Below are positions 12,161-22,890 of a stretch of 64,000 bases of DNA, one piece after another (the first letter of the stretch is position 1; each line of letters opens with the position of its first letter). Below the pieces are notes generated by a model. That model was given only the letters and a program-made list of their open reading frames with translations. It ran no database searches and was not told the DNA's origin. Source of the stretch: Molanna angustata (Eukaryota; Arthropoda; Insecta; Trichoptera; Molannidae). A program made the translations under genes and the position numbers. The stretch lies in assembly GCA_963576475.1 (NCBI GenBank), contig OY754981.1:25133411-25197410 (forward strand). The letters run 5' to 3'.

Positions 12161-12759
12161 GTTAAATAAGACAAAAATGACCTTATAAGTCTGGCGCAAT
12201 TCAGGGGTGACTTCAATGCGAAAAAATGCAGTTGTCACCTCAGGTATAAGAATTGTTGCTCTCATTATTTACAAAAAAACAATTCTCTCAATAGATGACA
12301 TTACAACAAAAATAAATAAAAATAATAAGAATGTTGTTCATAATTTCACACATAGATGGCTGTAGTAAAAATTCCTTATTTTCAAGCGAAAAGTATTTCA
12401 GTATTACAATATATAGAACTTTCAAAATTGAATTGATATGGATCTCATTGAAAAAGTCATAATTGGTGAACGTTGCGCAAGCGCATAAAGTGATCACGTA
12501 AACCAGCCGATGACAGGTCGTAAATCCTGTAGGTGCCTTGATTTCCCGGTTCTCCAACAGTAAATATTCTAACTTCATCTCTATTGAGATAATTAAAAAT
12601 CTATTAATAAATATTTATTTGTAAATTGTATTTCAACTAAAACCTATTCTTAATTAATTAAGAATGAATATATCAACGTATCCATTTCTTTGTTCACAAC
12701 ATTATCCTCGTGTACTTATGTTCAAAGTGGGATCCATACATAGTTTTACCAGTGGTATC

Positions 12760-13110
12760 TTAAATTAGGTAGGTAGGGTCCAACCCATGATCCAGCAGCT
12801 TATTAATTTGTGGCGATCTTGAATTTATCTCGTGCAAATTCATCTCGTTCTTGCCAGGCGACCTCTTTAAGCTGTTCCTATCAAATGTTCGAATCTTGTA
12901 GTAGTAAATTTTCTGAGCGTCGGGGCCGGACCTCCTCTCGCTGATGCAAGATAGGAAGTCTCTATCACACCAGCTATCCCGGCCGACCATCGGGTCATGC
13001 GAAAATACAATGAGCTTAAATGAGTAGGGTTAGAGAAATACCTCCTGCGTTGGTATGGACGCCTGGTAGCTCAGATTGTCCCAAAGGCGAGGGTCTTCTG
13101 AGAATATTTA
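12760..13110. other. less AT-rich block with a possible LINE RT remnant
   Basis: This stretch is richer in G+C than its surroundings. On the + strand about 12990-13095 gives a short run resembling an RT C-terminus (KYLLRWYGRLV, compare the LRWYGH motif of LINE tails). On the - strand, open frames at 12760-12990 have no recognisable domain. Probably a decayed retroelement. The identity is uncertain. Confidence 0.35.
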
Positions 13111-13374
13111 ATTAAAGTCTTTTTTTTTGTTTTTTATTCAAAACAGAGCAACAGTTCTTGCGTAACTTTTAACGCAACCACGTTGATGAAGAACGATTTA
13201 CGCTCACACAATGTTCCCATTGAATTTGTGAAAAACATACAATCTGCTTTCTTTTTTATACTTACCAACGAAGATACGATTATGAAAAGTTAAGATTTTG
13301 CAATTTTCAAGCATCATGTAGTGTGTATTATGAATTTTGTTTTATTTTTCCACTACTATGTAATAATGGACAGG

Positions 13375-13500
13375 TATACATACATACATACATACCATCA
13401 CGCAATATCCCTCGCGGGGTAGGTAGAGAGAACCGAACGCCACACATTTCTATCGTGACACACATTCATCGCCTCGTCAACAATCATACGTTGTCTTATT
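13375..13500 (-). mobile_element. LINE 3' tail fragment
   Basis: Begins with a (CATA)n run and CATACCATCACG, followed by TCGCGGGGTAGGTAGAGAG. This is the complement of the (ATGGT)n-ending LINE 3' tail seen on the + strand at 51680-51760. No RT codons remain in frame. Confidence 0.5.
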
Positions 13501-13504
13501 TGAT

Positions 13505-13712
13505 TTGATGTTGCTTCTTGGGAAACTAACAAATACTATGTCAAATATTAATTTATCATGCACCCAATAACAAGTTGCCACATTCTAGAGACATATGATA
13601 TTAATTGTCTCACAGATCCGGACTGAAAACACAATTAAAAACTGTGTCTCCACCGGGAATCGTACCCGGGACCTTTGGATCAGCGGTCAGATACCCAAGC
13701 GACTTACATGTT
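13505..13712 (-). mobile_element. tRNA-derived SINE A, copy 1
   Basis: On the - strand there is a B-box-like GGTACGATTCCCGG, then ACACAGTTTTTAATTGTG, CAGTCCGGATCTGTGAGAC, TGTGGCAACTTGTTATTGGG and a tail with ACATAGTATTTGTTAG. The family recurs at 20618-20822, 22225-22330, 36051-36275 and in two halves at 58010-58036 and 58787-58965. The tRNA-like head is damaged at its outer end. Confidence 0.7.
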
Positions 13713-14100
13713 CGTCTGTTGTTCACGCTTTTAACATTTCCGTCTTTCAAAATAAGACCTCTCATTCTATTCCTGTCCGCAATGTATATTTTCTTCATCA
13801 GGCGTTCCTTTTTTTCCTCCCCGTGTGGCCAAATCATCTCAATGTGTTTACTTTCATTCTATTAATGACATCTTTCTTAATCTTACATTCTTTCCTGATG
13901 TCTTCATTTCTGACCCTCGTGGCATGTCATGGACATGGACAGATATGCCTTATCAATTTTCACGAGTATTTTTGTGTACCTACTGGTATCATGTTTATAG
14001 AAAGTGCATACAAAGATTATCCCCTATTATCATCGCTATGTTATTCATATACTACCTACTAACCAATCTAGTGATTAAAAACTTAATAATATATTTGATG

Positions 14101-14285
14101 GGTCGATGGTCTGAGCGGTTAGCGCGCTGGGGTAGTATCCAGTGGTCGTAAGTTCGAATCCTGCCTCGACCGATTACGTTCACTTTTAGCACAAGCATAT
14201 ATTAAATTAACCATTAACCATTTAGGGAATGTAGGAAGATGTATAATATGTACTTGTTTATAGGACATATTCATTTTTTTATATA
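14101..14285 (+). mobile_element. tRNA-derived SINE C, copy 1
   Basis: Starts with a tRNA-like head: GGTCGATGGTCTGAGCGG carries an A-box, AGTTCGAATCCTGCC is the B-box, and GGTCGA pairs with TCGACC as an acceptor-like stem. It is followed by a tRNA-unrelated body that matches, in opposite orientation, the copy at 34338-34508 (CTTCCTACATTCCC-like block). Because the body follows directly and the anticodon arm is poor, this is a SINE and not a functional tRNA gene. Confidence 0.75.
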
Positions 14286-14560
14286 AAAAAATATTAAAAG
14301 CGCCAAATACACTATGAAGTTACATGTAAGAGGGTTTGTACGTGATTTACTGTATGGGAAACTCAATTTTTTTTGAATTTTGCGTTTTAGGATATTTTTA
14401 ATGTTTTTTTAGAGGAATTAATGCTGAATATTAAAATTGTGTGACCATCATTCACCAAAGATGAGAGTACTTTTAGAAATACACTGTATAAAATATTTGA
14501 GAAAATTGTTTTCAAAATGCAATATTTATGTTTATATGCCCCCTTCAGTTATTACATATT

Positions 14561-14662
14561 GATATAATATATGTAAAGTACATTAACTTGAGCTGATATA
14601 ATATGTGTAAAGTACATTAACTTGAGCTGATATAATATGTGTAAAGTACATTAACTTGAGCT
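14561..14662. repeat. 34-bp tandem repeat, 3 copies
   Basis: Units start at 14561, 14595 and 14629, each GATATAATATGTGTAAAGTA plus CATTAACTTGAGCT. Copies 2 and 3 are identical, and copy 1 differs by ATAT for GTGT-type changes. Confidence 0.9.
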
Positions 14663-14730
14663 GTATATTTTTAAAAAGACAACGAATAACATCTTCATTT
14701 TTTTTTCCTGTCGGGAGTCAATAATATTTT

Positions 14731-15136
14731 TTGACAAATTTTAAACATCTCAAAAGAGACGAAGTTGGAATATTATAGGAGAAGCTGGAACTCAAGGCAC
14801 CTTCAGGGCTTACGACCTGTCATCGTTTGAAAACAAGCTGAAAAATACCATGGCCATTTATAGAGAAATTGATTTTTGTAAACAATGAAAGCAACAGTGT
14901 CCTTGAACATGAGGTGACAATGCTCTCGCACAGATTTTATCCCTGAACTGCGCCAGAATTTATTTACTTACTTGCATCAAAATTGCATTGATAAAGAAAC
15001 TCAATAAGAAAGCATAATCGGTGAACGTTTCGCAACCAGCCAATGACAGATCGTAAGCCCTGTAGGTGCCTCGAGTTCCTGGTTCTCCTATAATATTCCA
15101 ACATCGTCTCTATTGATATGTTAAAAATTTGACAAA
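14731..15136. mobile_element. MITE of the long-TIR family
   Basis: Both ends belong to the arm family of 8892-12602 in opposite orientation. The left end begins TTTGACAAATTTTAAACATC and runs through GACGAAGTTGGAATATTATA. The right end is the complement, finishing GATATGTTAAAAATTTGACA. At about 400 bp it is a compact derivative with no coding capacity, showing that the arm family can exist as a complete short unit. Confidence 0.75.
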
Positions 15137-15139
15137 GAA

Positions 15140-16200
15140 TAATAATGCATTAAGGGATTGTCAACCATTAAAAAATAAAGTGCATATACCTACATATATT
15201 ATTATGATTTAGTGGAATGATTATTGCTGTCCACAACTCACTCGTTTTTTGCACATATATCTCACTTGGTTAGGACGACAATAACATGTATCATTATAGC
15301 CTATATTCGACAACGAATCCACCGATCAAGAAGAAGAGGAAGAAGTCGTAATTCTCACGCAGATTTGCGAAACATCTCACGGTTGAGACATGTTCAAATC
15401 TATGTTGATGTAAGGTATCTATGTACAACAGTTGTACTACAATATTCATGTCAGCATGTGATGTTCGTACAGTATTAAACATTCCATATCACTTAAGGGC
15501 CGTCCGACAAGGCACAAGATATTATTGTATGATGTACATAGTAAATCCACTTTGGTGGCTGTGATCTATATAACAATCTTTGACTTTTCACTATTTTACG
15601 ACCTCACTGAAGTGCAATAGAGAGCGGCATGTCCCTTTACATACATAATAATCCTTGCCATCACCAGATACAAGAGAGACCTTTCACAGAGAATTACAAC
15701 AATCATACAACTTCATAATCTTGTTTTGACTTATGCCGCGCGCATCAGGTCCGTTCATACCATCACGGCATATTTATTTATTTTTCACAATTTATGGCCA
15801 TTTAAAGGACATTGTATAACAATTACAGGATATTATGTATGTTACGTCGTTATCGTATCTTGGGCCAATGAAGAAGATTACGGTAATGAGAAATGTGATC
15901 AAATTGTTTAGTTCAAATATAAAACGAATGCAAACATTTAAAATATTTATTTATATTCATTAAAGTAATTAGGCTTCTGAATCTGGGACGGGAGCAATAT
16001 GAACAGTTACTGAGAATTCAAATGTAATTTTATATTAGTTATACATGTAAAGGAAAAATATATGCATTTGTACATACATATCTTAATGGTACAATAAGCA
16101 CACAATACTTACATCGATTTATTTTATGTATGTAGTTGTTGAATTTATTTAATTTTATTTCGATTTGTTTCTATGATTTTGTGAGGAACAGTATTGATTA
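15140..16200. other. spacer with scattered repeat scraps
   Basis: A CATACCATCACGGCAT string near 15755 resembles a reversed LINE tail end. I see no exon. The open frame at 15224-15478 has no recognisable feature. Confidence 0.4.
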
Positions 16201-16204
16201 TGTT

Positions 16205-16660
16205 TGTAGGAGTTCTACAGTAATATTGAATAAAAGACCGGTAGGGCGACCACAAAAAAGATGGGTCGACGATATTATTCCAGTTGCGGGAAGGGGTTGG
16301 CTGAGGGAAGCACAGGACCGAGAGAGATGGAGTTCATTGGAGGAGGCCTACATCCAGCAGTGGAGAGATGGCTGACAAAGAAGAATGAAGAAAAAGATTG
16401 AATAGAATGCAATATAACATAATCTTTTGGAATAGGGTGTAATATTGTGTGATATAATGCAATATGATAAAATGTAATATAATGTTATGCAATATAATAT
16501 GATGAAATATAATGTAATATGATAAAATATTGTAAATTATAGTATAATATAGACCCCCAACACGGCTAGGTACTCACCTACCTAACGGAGGACACTATAA
16601 TGTTAGTGTGTTATGTAACTCAATTGTTAATGAATAAATTAATAAAAAAAAATAATAATA
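16205..16660 (+). mobile_element. LINE 3' end: RT C-terminus plus AT-rich tail
   Basis: Codons 16205-16375 give the tail of a LINE endonuclease-reverse transcriptase (RPVGRPQKRWVDDI, AQDRERWSSLEEAYIQQW), ending at the natural TGA. A low-complexity ATATAATG-rich stretch (16390-16550) follows, then a less AT-rich block and an A-rich end near 16655. The 5' part is missing. Confidence 0.75.
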
Positions 16661-16679
16661 TTTTACAAATACCTACATG

Positions 16680-17370
16680 AAATAAAAATAAATATTTGGT
16701 AGGGAATAAAAAAAATCCTGCAATACAACGAACTTCTATAATATTGACACATATAGGTATGTCGATTATATTGTTAAAATTAAACACTAATCATATTTAA
16801 TATACTTTTATATTTTATTACTCTTTGATAACACAATCGTTTCGCCTGGTATTAATCGCCCTATAAAAAAGTAATAAAACTTCATCGAATAATATATTTC
16901 TTTTAATTTCGAGTTCCACAGTCTAAACTGTCTTCGTACATATTTTTATTCGACCAGCAAAATGTATATTTGGCGTCCTGTGTTAAAAGTAGATCTCATC
17001 GACTGCAAATTTTGCCATCACCCTTGAGACAGCCCAGTGGATATCTTGTACTTCCTAGGATACGTCTGCCATCTGTGAGATTGTCATATAAAGATATCCT
17101 TTTGACGGTAAGACATTAGCGACATACAGAGCAGATTATCAAACATGTGACAGGCCAAAAAAGTTGGACAATAACGCGTTATGACGCCGCCAAATGGATT
17201 GTACGCCAAAATATGCATAGATTTTATTTTTGTCCAAGGGAAACATGTAAAGAGCAAAGGGAACTTTGTTATATGGTACCTACGTAAACATCTGATTTTT
17301 TTAGTCCTTAATACCCCATGGGGATATAGTGGGGACTTAGGAATTCGTAATTTTCAAGGTATTTTTTTTT
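16680..17370. other. spacer, nothing recognised
   Basis: AT-rich with a moderately complex block at 16960-17180 that shows no domain or repeat I recognise. Confidence 0.35.
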
Positions 17371-17376
17371 CTTGCA

Positions 17377-17620
17377 GATTATCAAGTAATATCATGCTGA
17401 GATTGTATTCTGAAAGTTTCATCACAATGTATCTGTATGTGTATGCTGTGTACTATGTGATAAGTAAGTACATACTATGCACGGCGTTTTTTTCTACTTT
17501 CTCGATTATAGACTAAAGTACTCATTCGATTCTTTTAAAAGTTTTCAAATTTGTATATGCATTGTGATGAAACTTTCAGAATACAATGTCAGCATGATAT
17601 TATTCTAGTTGATAATCTTC
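17377..17620. repeat. inverted-repeat element
   Basis: The left arm AGATTATCAAGTAATATCATG ... GTATTCTGAAAGTTTCATCA is complementary to the right arm, TGATGAAACTTTCAGAATAC ... GATAATCT. A partial relative occurs at about 21895-22015 (CTTTCAGAATATAATC ... TAGTTGATAATCTGC). Non-coding. Confidence 0.65.
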
Positions 17621-18289
17621 AGTAAAAAATAGCCTTAAAAAGGCCTATAAAGTAAATTTTTACCTCAATCTAAAGAAAATATGAAAATCTACCGATTGTT
17701 TTTTTTATTTTTTTTTACTTTTCTGATGTTCAAAAAAAACTTTAATTTTAAGTTTTCTGGATGAAAAAATATTGTATATAACAGATTCGGTGATATACTT
17801 ACAATAATATTTTGTTCGTTTTTCATACATTTGAAGGTGCATATTTATGTACATCCCGGTTATAGGCATAAAAGGGTCTTTCAATTATGTAATGATCAAT
17901 ATATTAAGAAGATTTGAAACATCATTTTAAAATATAGGTACAATTTGAATATGGTATTGTATTGTTCATTTGATACAATTATTAACGATAACAATAAAAT
18001 GAAGAACAATAGTGTATTGTATGTAATTTATTGAAGATCTATTTACAAATGGAAATATGCATCAATTATTATTTGATTTCTAGAGTGAACTTTCATAATC
18101 ATCAAATTCATGAGAGCTTTCATAATCATCAATTCTAAAATTGGTGAACTTTATTCATAGGTACTCAAATCTGAATCGATTGATTTGAGATGATTTCTTG
18201 TACAAATAACTCAAAAGGAACATTATTCATAGAGGTAGAACATTATATATAATATTTGGATCAATATTTGTTGCGGATGCGGCTGATGG

Positions 18290-19505
18290 ATGCGGTCTAC
18301 CCAAGGTAGGCAACTGTGGAGATCTCAGGGGAAGGCCTATGTCCATTACTGGACGAAGGAGGGCTGAAGCAGAAGTGCGTATGTTGAAATAATGTAGTAT
18401 AAAGCAGCCCATTCACGATCGTGCCATTCGGCGTCGTTCCATATGGACCGGCTCCATTTGGAGCATTGTAAAATTTTCATCACAATCACGGGCGCGCCAT
18501 CGAGCCATCGCGCCATTGAGCCATCGCGCCATCGAGCCATCAAAATTAGTATAAAGAAGTGGTCGACGCTTTCGCATTAATAAGTTCTATTTTTTATTGA
18601 TTTTCAAGTAAAAATGAGTAACAGCTCGGCGCGATGAGATGGCGCAATGTACCGCTGGTTTTCACACTCACGAGCATGCCGTACCGGCAGGACGCGCCGC
18701 GCGGTTTGTCGCGGTACTATGGAGTTTCGATCGTTTGGAATTCCATTTTGGTGTGTCAGGCCAATTGGGCTGCGCGGGTTTTGACATTCACGAGCGCATT
18801 TTGGAGTGATGGCAAGCCATTTGGAAAGATGGCACGATCGTGAATGGGGGCCTTAACAGCATTATTTGATACTAATTCCAAAACCACCAGGTTCCCAAAA
18901 GCTGGTTTTGTAAAAACAAACCAAATTAAGAGCCACTAATAAAAATCAAAAACATACCATCATGCCATGTCTCTCATGGGGTAGGTTTACGAAGACCATG
19001 ATTTTCTTTATTAACAAGCATCCATCGCCTCAACAACATTCATGTTATCGTTTCATACATGCTCGTATGTTGTTCAAACTTCATAAATTTCCCACTAATA
19101 GTTAAAACAGTTGAAATATTATGATTGTTTGTCAGATAGGTTAAGATGATAAAATAGTTTTCATAACTTTAACAAATTAACCACCTTGTGTTGCCCAACT
19201 GCCGATTTGTAAATAGAATTTATTTCTCTTAACAGATCGACAAAGTTTCAAGCTAAGATCCGCGAGATTTTGTATGGCCAGGTCTATATTTTAAAAGGTT
19301 TTTCAACTTTGAAGTAAATAAACACCAACTTAAAGGCTTCGCAGCTTGTTTGCTTGTATGTCTGTATATGTGTGTGTGTCCCTTATAAATTTTGATCCGC
19401 TTAATGCACAAAACCCAAAATTTCAGGAAATATACAAAGTTATAGGCCTAAAAATCTTTTATAGATACTCAAAAATTTTAATTTTTATTGCAGTCACGGT
19501 TCCAT
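18290..19505 (+). repeat. duplicated block, copy 1 (shorter)
   Basis: Matches 22770-24080 in the same orientation, nearly base for base over most of its length. It starts in a LINE tail (GATGGATGCGGTCTACC ... GTCCATTACTGGACGAAGGA), carries an inverted-terminal-repeat element (18414-18852), then shared sequence ending GCAGTCACGGTTCCA. Relative to copy 2 it lacks about 90 bp around 18615. It could be a segmental duplication or two insertions of one composite element. Confidence 0.8.
18414..18852. mobile_element. MITE inside duplicated block, copy 1
   Basis: The termini CCCATTCACGATCGTGCCAT and ATGGCACGATCGTGAATGGG are exact inverted complements. The interior is richer in G+C than the surroundings and includes short repeats of CGCCATCGAGCCAT. 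The second copy is at 22912-23427. No transposase. Confidence 0.75.
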
Positions 19506-19989
19506 TTGTTTTAGATGATCCCTGTTTATACCATGTAATAAATAAATCTACCATCTTCTCATAAATTTTTGGGTATCCAACAAATTTTTGGTATCCGATA
19601 TTTGAAATCACGTATAAACACTTTTTAACGCACGCGATAGTTACCCTTACTAACACGTAACTTCATAGTGCATTAGGCAGTTTTAATATATCATGTTTTC
19701 AATCACTAGATTTAGCGTTATATGTCCTCTTAAATGACATTCATAAAAATACTCCTGGTTTTATGCAATATTATTTACTTTATATGAAATGAAAAATGTT
19801 AAATTTTATCGAAATATCAAAGCTGGAAACATTTTTAACATGCATTGTCATCTAAAATACATTAATTCTGAAAACTTCAGGGCCCTAACTGCTCGGGAAG
19901 TTAGTTGAAAATCGATTGCAAATTTTCAGTAAGTATAGACAGACAAGTTAAAGAAACGGGTGTAAAAAGTTCTCCGCGCTGAGAATCAA

Positions 19990-20070
19990 TTTCTGGACCT
20001 TTGACTCAGGATTGACTCAGGATCAATTCCTGGACCTGGACATCTATCTGACTGAGCCACGAAGATCTCT
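19990..20070 (-). mobile_element. SINE A head fragment
   Basis: CTGACTGAGCCACGAAGA and the preceding CCTGGACC block resemble the tRNA-like head of SINE A on the - strand. A partial internal duplication (TTGACTCAGGAT twice) is visible. The SINE body is absent. Confidence 0.4.
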
Positions 20071-20083
20071 CTCTCTCTCTTTC

Positions 20084-20235
20084 TCTCTTCCTTAGCTTTT
20101 ATCCCATATGGTGGTGGGGTCAATTCTTCTTACTGCGCTCACCCACTTGGTCCTATCCTGAGCATCGTCCTCAGAGACTACATGTCCGCATATCCACCGT
20201 AACCAAGCTCTTCCGTCGTCTTTTGGGACGCCTTT
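20084..20235 (-). mobile_element. LINE RT C-terminal fragment
   Basis: The - strand reads EDDAQDRTKWVSAVRRIDP then DKS and a stop, the usual end of a LINE RT tail, followed downstream by a pyrimidine-rich (TC)n run at about 20070-20095. The frame is short and 5'-truncated. Confidence 0.6.
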
Positions 20236-20617
20236 TTGGTCTATACTATATTTGGACACTCGATAGTCCAGTGCAGTGTTACATATGTTTTCTGATGATT
20301 TTCTTCGAATATGTCCGGACCAACGAAGATCTATGTTATAAAATAATTGTTAATGTTATCCACCATTGTTTACGACCAACAGTAAAAAGTGTATGTAGTT
20401 TCAGGTTGCATTAATTACTATGAGATCACTATCGGACTATGAACCATAATACTTAGTGTTCAGTATGCATGTCATATTAACCTCATACGAGGTCCACAGA
20501 CGATGTCTTTTTTGGGGATAATTTTGCGTGAAATGAGTACTTGATGACTGGTGACCTATTGTTTCAATTTTTAACAGTTTTTCAATTCAAACCTATTTTT
20601 TTTATTTTGTATTGCTT

Positions 20618-20822
20618 TCTCGGGCAACTAACCAGTACTATGTCAAATAAAAAATTAACACGTACCCAATAACAAGTTGCCACATTCTGGAGACTTGTGA
20701 TATTTATCGTCTCACAGATCCAGACTGAAAACACAATTAAAAACTACGTCTCCACCTGGATCAAACCCGGGGTCTTTCGCTCAAGTGTCAGATATCTAAC
20801 CAACTGAACCACGAAGGCTGAC
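20618..20822 (-). mobile_element. SINE A, copy 2
   Basis: Same - strand landmarks as the copy at 13505-13712 (ACGTAGTTTTTAATTGTGTT, CAGTCTGGATCTGTGAGACG, TGTGGCAACTTGTTATTGGG), with a tRNA-like head ending near 20820 (GGTTCAGTTGGTTAGATATC on the - strand). It has an intact overall layout. Confidence 0.75.
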
Positions 20823-20969
20823 AATTAATAAAAATAAAACTTTTTGGCTAGAAATTTTTTTAAACGTTTTTTTTTTATTGCTAGACACTTTGTTTAAACC
20901 AAGAGTGAGTAATTTGATACAACCGGTTTCGGAGCAACCGCTTCTTCGTCAGCGAATTAGTATATCTAT

Positions 20970-21892
20970 TACTCGTTTAGACCGCATTTTGAAGGATATC
21001 TAATCAGTGCTTCTCAATTTAACTGTCAAATGTTTCAAAGTGAACCCAAGCTCAGGAAACTTAAAATTATAAATTTTTGTTTTCAAATTGCTAAAGAGGC
21101 ACATTACTTTCATAAAATGGCATTGAAGAATTGTCAAGATTTCGTAATAAAATATTTAAATAAAAAATAATTGAACAAACTTATTTCATAAAGATGTTGA
21201 AAATTTTCCATACAAAATTTGAATACTTTATGAAGTCACTCGTTTTTTTTATACAGTGAAGTGGGAATATAAACAAAATTGATATTGAAAATCTTTGCCC
21301 CTAACTGTTGTTCGTGAAAAGAATTACGAATGATGACAAGAAAGTATTGTGGATCGTGATCATGTTATGATTTTCATACAAATAGACATTAAATGTTTAA
21401 TTGTTAATGTACATAAATTATACATACATAATATTCTCAATAAATGATAAAATTACACCACGTAATCGTATTTCTTTGTTCTGTTTGACAAAAGAGCTAG
21501 AAAATAAATTCGACTGACAATTGTATTCAACATTTTTATTTATTCATATATTCACTAAAATGTATCTTAAAAACAAGTTAATTGTAGCCAACGCTAAAAT
21601 CAACACTAACAAGTCACTCCACATTTTTTTCAAATCTTGTATGGAAAATATTCATCATTTTCATAAAATGAGTTTGTCAAATTATTTTTGATTTAAATAT
21701 TTTATTATTAAAACTTGATAGGTAATTCTTCAGCGTCATTTCATCAAAGTGATGTCTTTTTATCAATTTGAAAATGAAAATAACAAATTTCAAGTTCTCT
21801 GAGCTAGGGGTCACATTGAAATATTTGACAGTTTAAAAAATTAGAAGCACTATTCAGATATCCTTCAAAATATAATGGGGTCTAAGCGAGAA
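20970..21892. mobile_element. about 920-bp element with about 255-bp inverted terminal repeats
   Basis: The left arm 20970-21222 starts ACTCGTTTAGACCGCATTTTGAAGG. The right arm 21630-21892 is its diverged complement, ending AAGCGAG. The arms contain matching landmarks in order (GTGCTTCT, CTGTCAAAT, TTTCCATACAA). The roughly 400-bp interior is AT-rich. No coding capacity, so it is a non-autonomous DNA element of unknown superfamily. Confidence 0.7.
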
Positions 21893-22224
21893 TTATATAT
21901 AGAATCGAATGAGTACGTTAGTATATAATCGAAAAAATAGAATAAACACGTCGTACATAGCACACACAAACTTTCAGAATATAATCTAAGCATGATACTA
22001 GTTGATAATCTGCAAAATAAAAATTGCCTTAATAAAATTAAGAATTCATAACTCCCCACTATTGCCCTTGGGTTAGTGAGGAGAAAAAACAATACTAGGC
22101 TGTAATACTAAACCTATATAATTGATTCGTTTTTTTTTTAATGATCAACTATTGAGTAGGTACCTACACCTATTATGTTTTTTTTTCCAAAACGAGCAAA
22201 AATACAAAAGAATTGAGTAAATAA

Positions 22225-22330
22225 GTGTCAGAATGTGGCAACTTGTTATTGGATACGCGTCAAATAAATATTTGACATAGCACCTGTTAGTTGCCCGAGA
22301 AGCAATATTAAATAAATAAATAAACAAATA
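22225..22330 (+). mobile_element. SINE A, 3' half
   Basis: Contains TGTGGCAACTTGTTATTGG, TTGACATAGCACCTGTTAGT and the terminal (AATA)n run of SINE A. The tRNA-like head is missing, so it is a 5'-truncated copy. Confidence 0.7.
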
Positions 22331-22519
22331 ATAAAAAATCAAGATGCAGGAATTGAATGAAGAGATCTTGTAAATTCTCTTACATCCTCAAATCTCCAAA
22401 ATACACCAATTATCTTAAAAAGAAAGTCTTTGACGATTGTGTTCTCCCTATACCGACGTATGACAATGAAACTCTTGCGTTTACAAACAAAACGCTACAT
22501 AATTTAGCAGTAACACAAA

Positions 22520-22890
22520 AACCATAGAAAGGAGACTGCTGGGTATTTCGTTAAGAGATAGAAAAACTAACTTGTTGATAAGAGAGAAAACCAAAATAAC
22601 CGACGTTGTCCAAAAGGTTGCCAAGCAGAAGTAGAGCTGGGCAGGGCATGTCGCCCGAACCACAGATTCCAGATGGACTAAGAAAGCGCTGGAATGGAGA
22701 CCTATAACGGGTAAAAGAAGTATTGGAAGGCCTCAAAGGCCTGATAATATTAGATGAGTGGCTGGAGGCTGATGGATGCGGTCTACCCGGTATATGCGGT
22801 CTATGCGGTAGGCAACTGTGGAGATCTCAGGGGGGCCTATATCCATTACTGGACGAAGGAGGGCTGAAGCAGAAGAAGTGCGTATGTTGA
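22520..22890 (+). mobile_element. LINE RT C-terminal fragment
   Basis: The + strand reads LLGISLRDRKTN, VVQKVAKQK, a stop, SWAGHVARTTDSRWTKKAL, EWRPITGKRSIGRPQ, then breaks. This is the thumb and C-terminal region of a LINE RT, with stops and small deletions. Its 3' end (GTCCATTACTGGACGAAGGA-like) runs into the duplicated block at 22770. Confidence 0.75.

Larger units (their letters stand above)
8892..12602. mobile_element. 3.7-kb element bounded by about 440-bp inverted repeats
   Basis: The arms 8892-9328 and 12163-12602 are inverted copies of each other over about 440 bp, starting at AGATTTTTAATTATCTC and running inward to GCGCCAGACTTATGAGGTC. The interior (9330-12160) is AT-rich with no transposase-like frame. 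The arm family recurs as a complete short element at 14731-15136 and as a solo end at 4740-4995. It may be one long-TIR transposon or two independent short elements in opposite orientation. The second reading is possible because no clear target duplication is visible. Confidence 0.6.

Noticed and set aside
13595..14062. 155-codon + strand frame
   Set aside because: It runs antisense through SINE A and then into T-rich sequence. The apparent hydrophobic protein is a composition effect.
14101..14172. tRNA gene candidate
   Set aside because: Has A- and B-box and a pairing acceptor-like end, but the anticodon arm is poor and the same head with an attached body recurs at 34338-34508, so it is a SINE.
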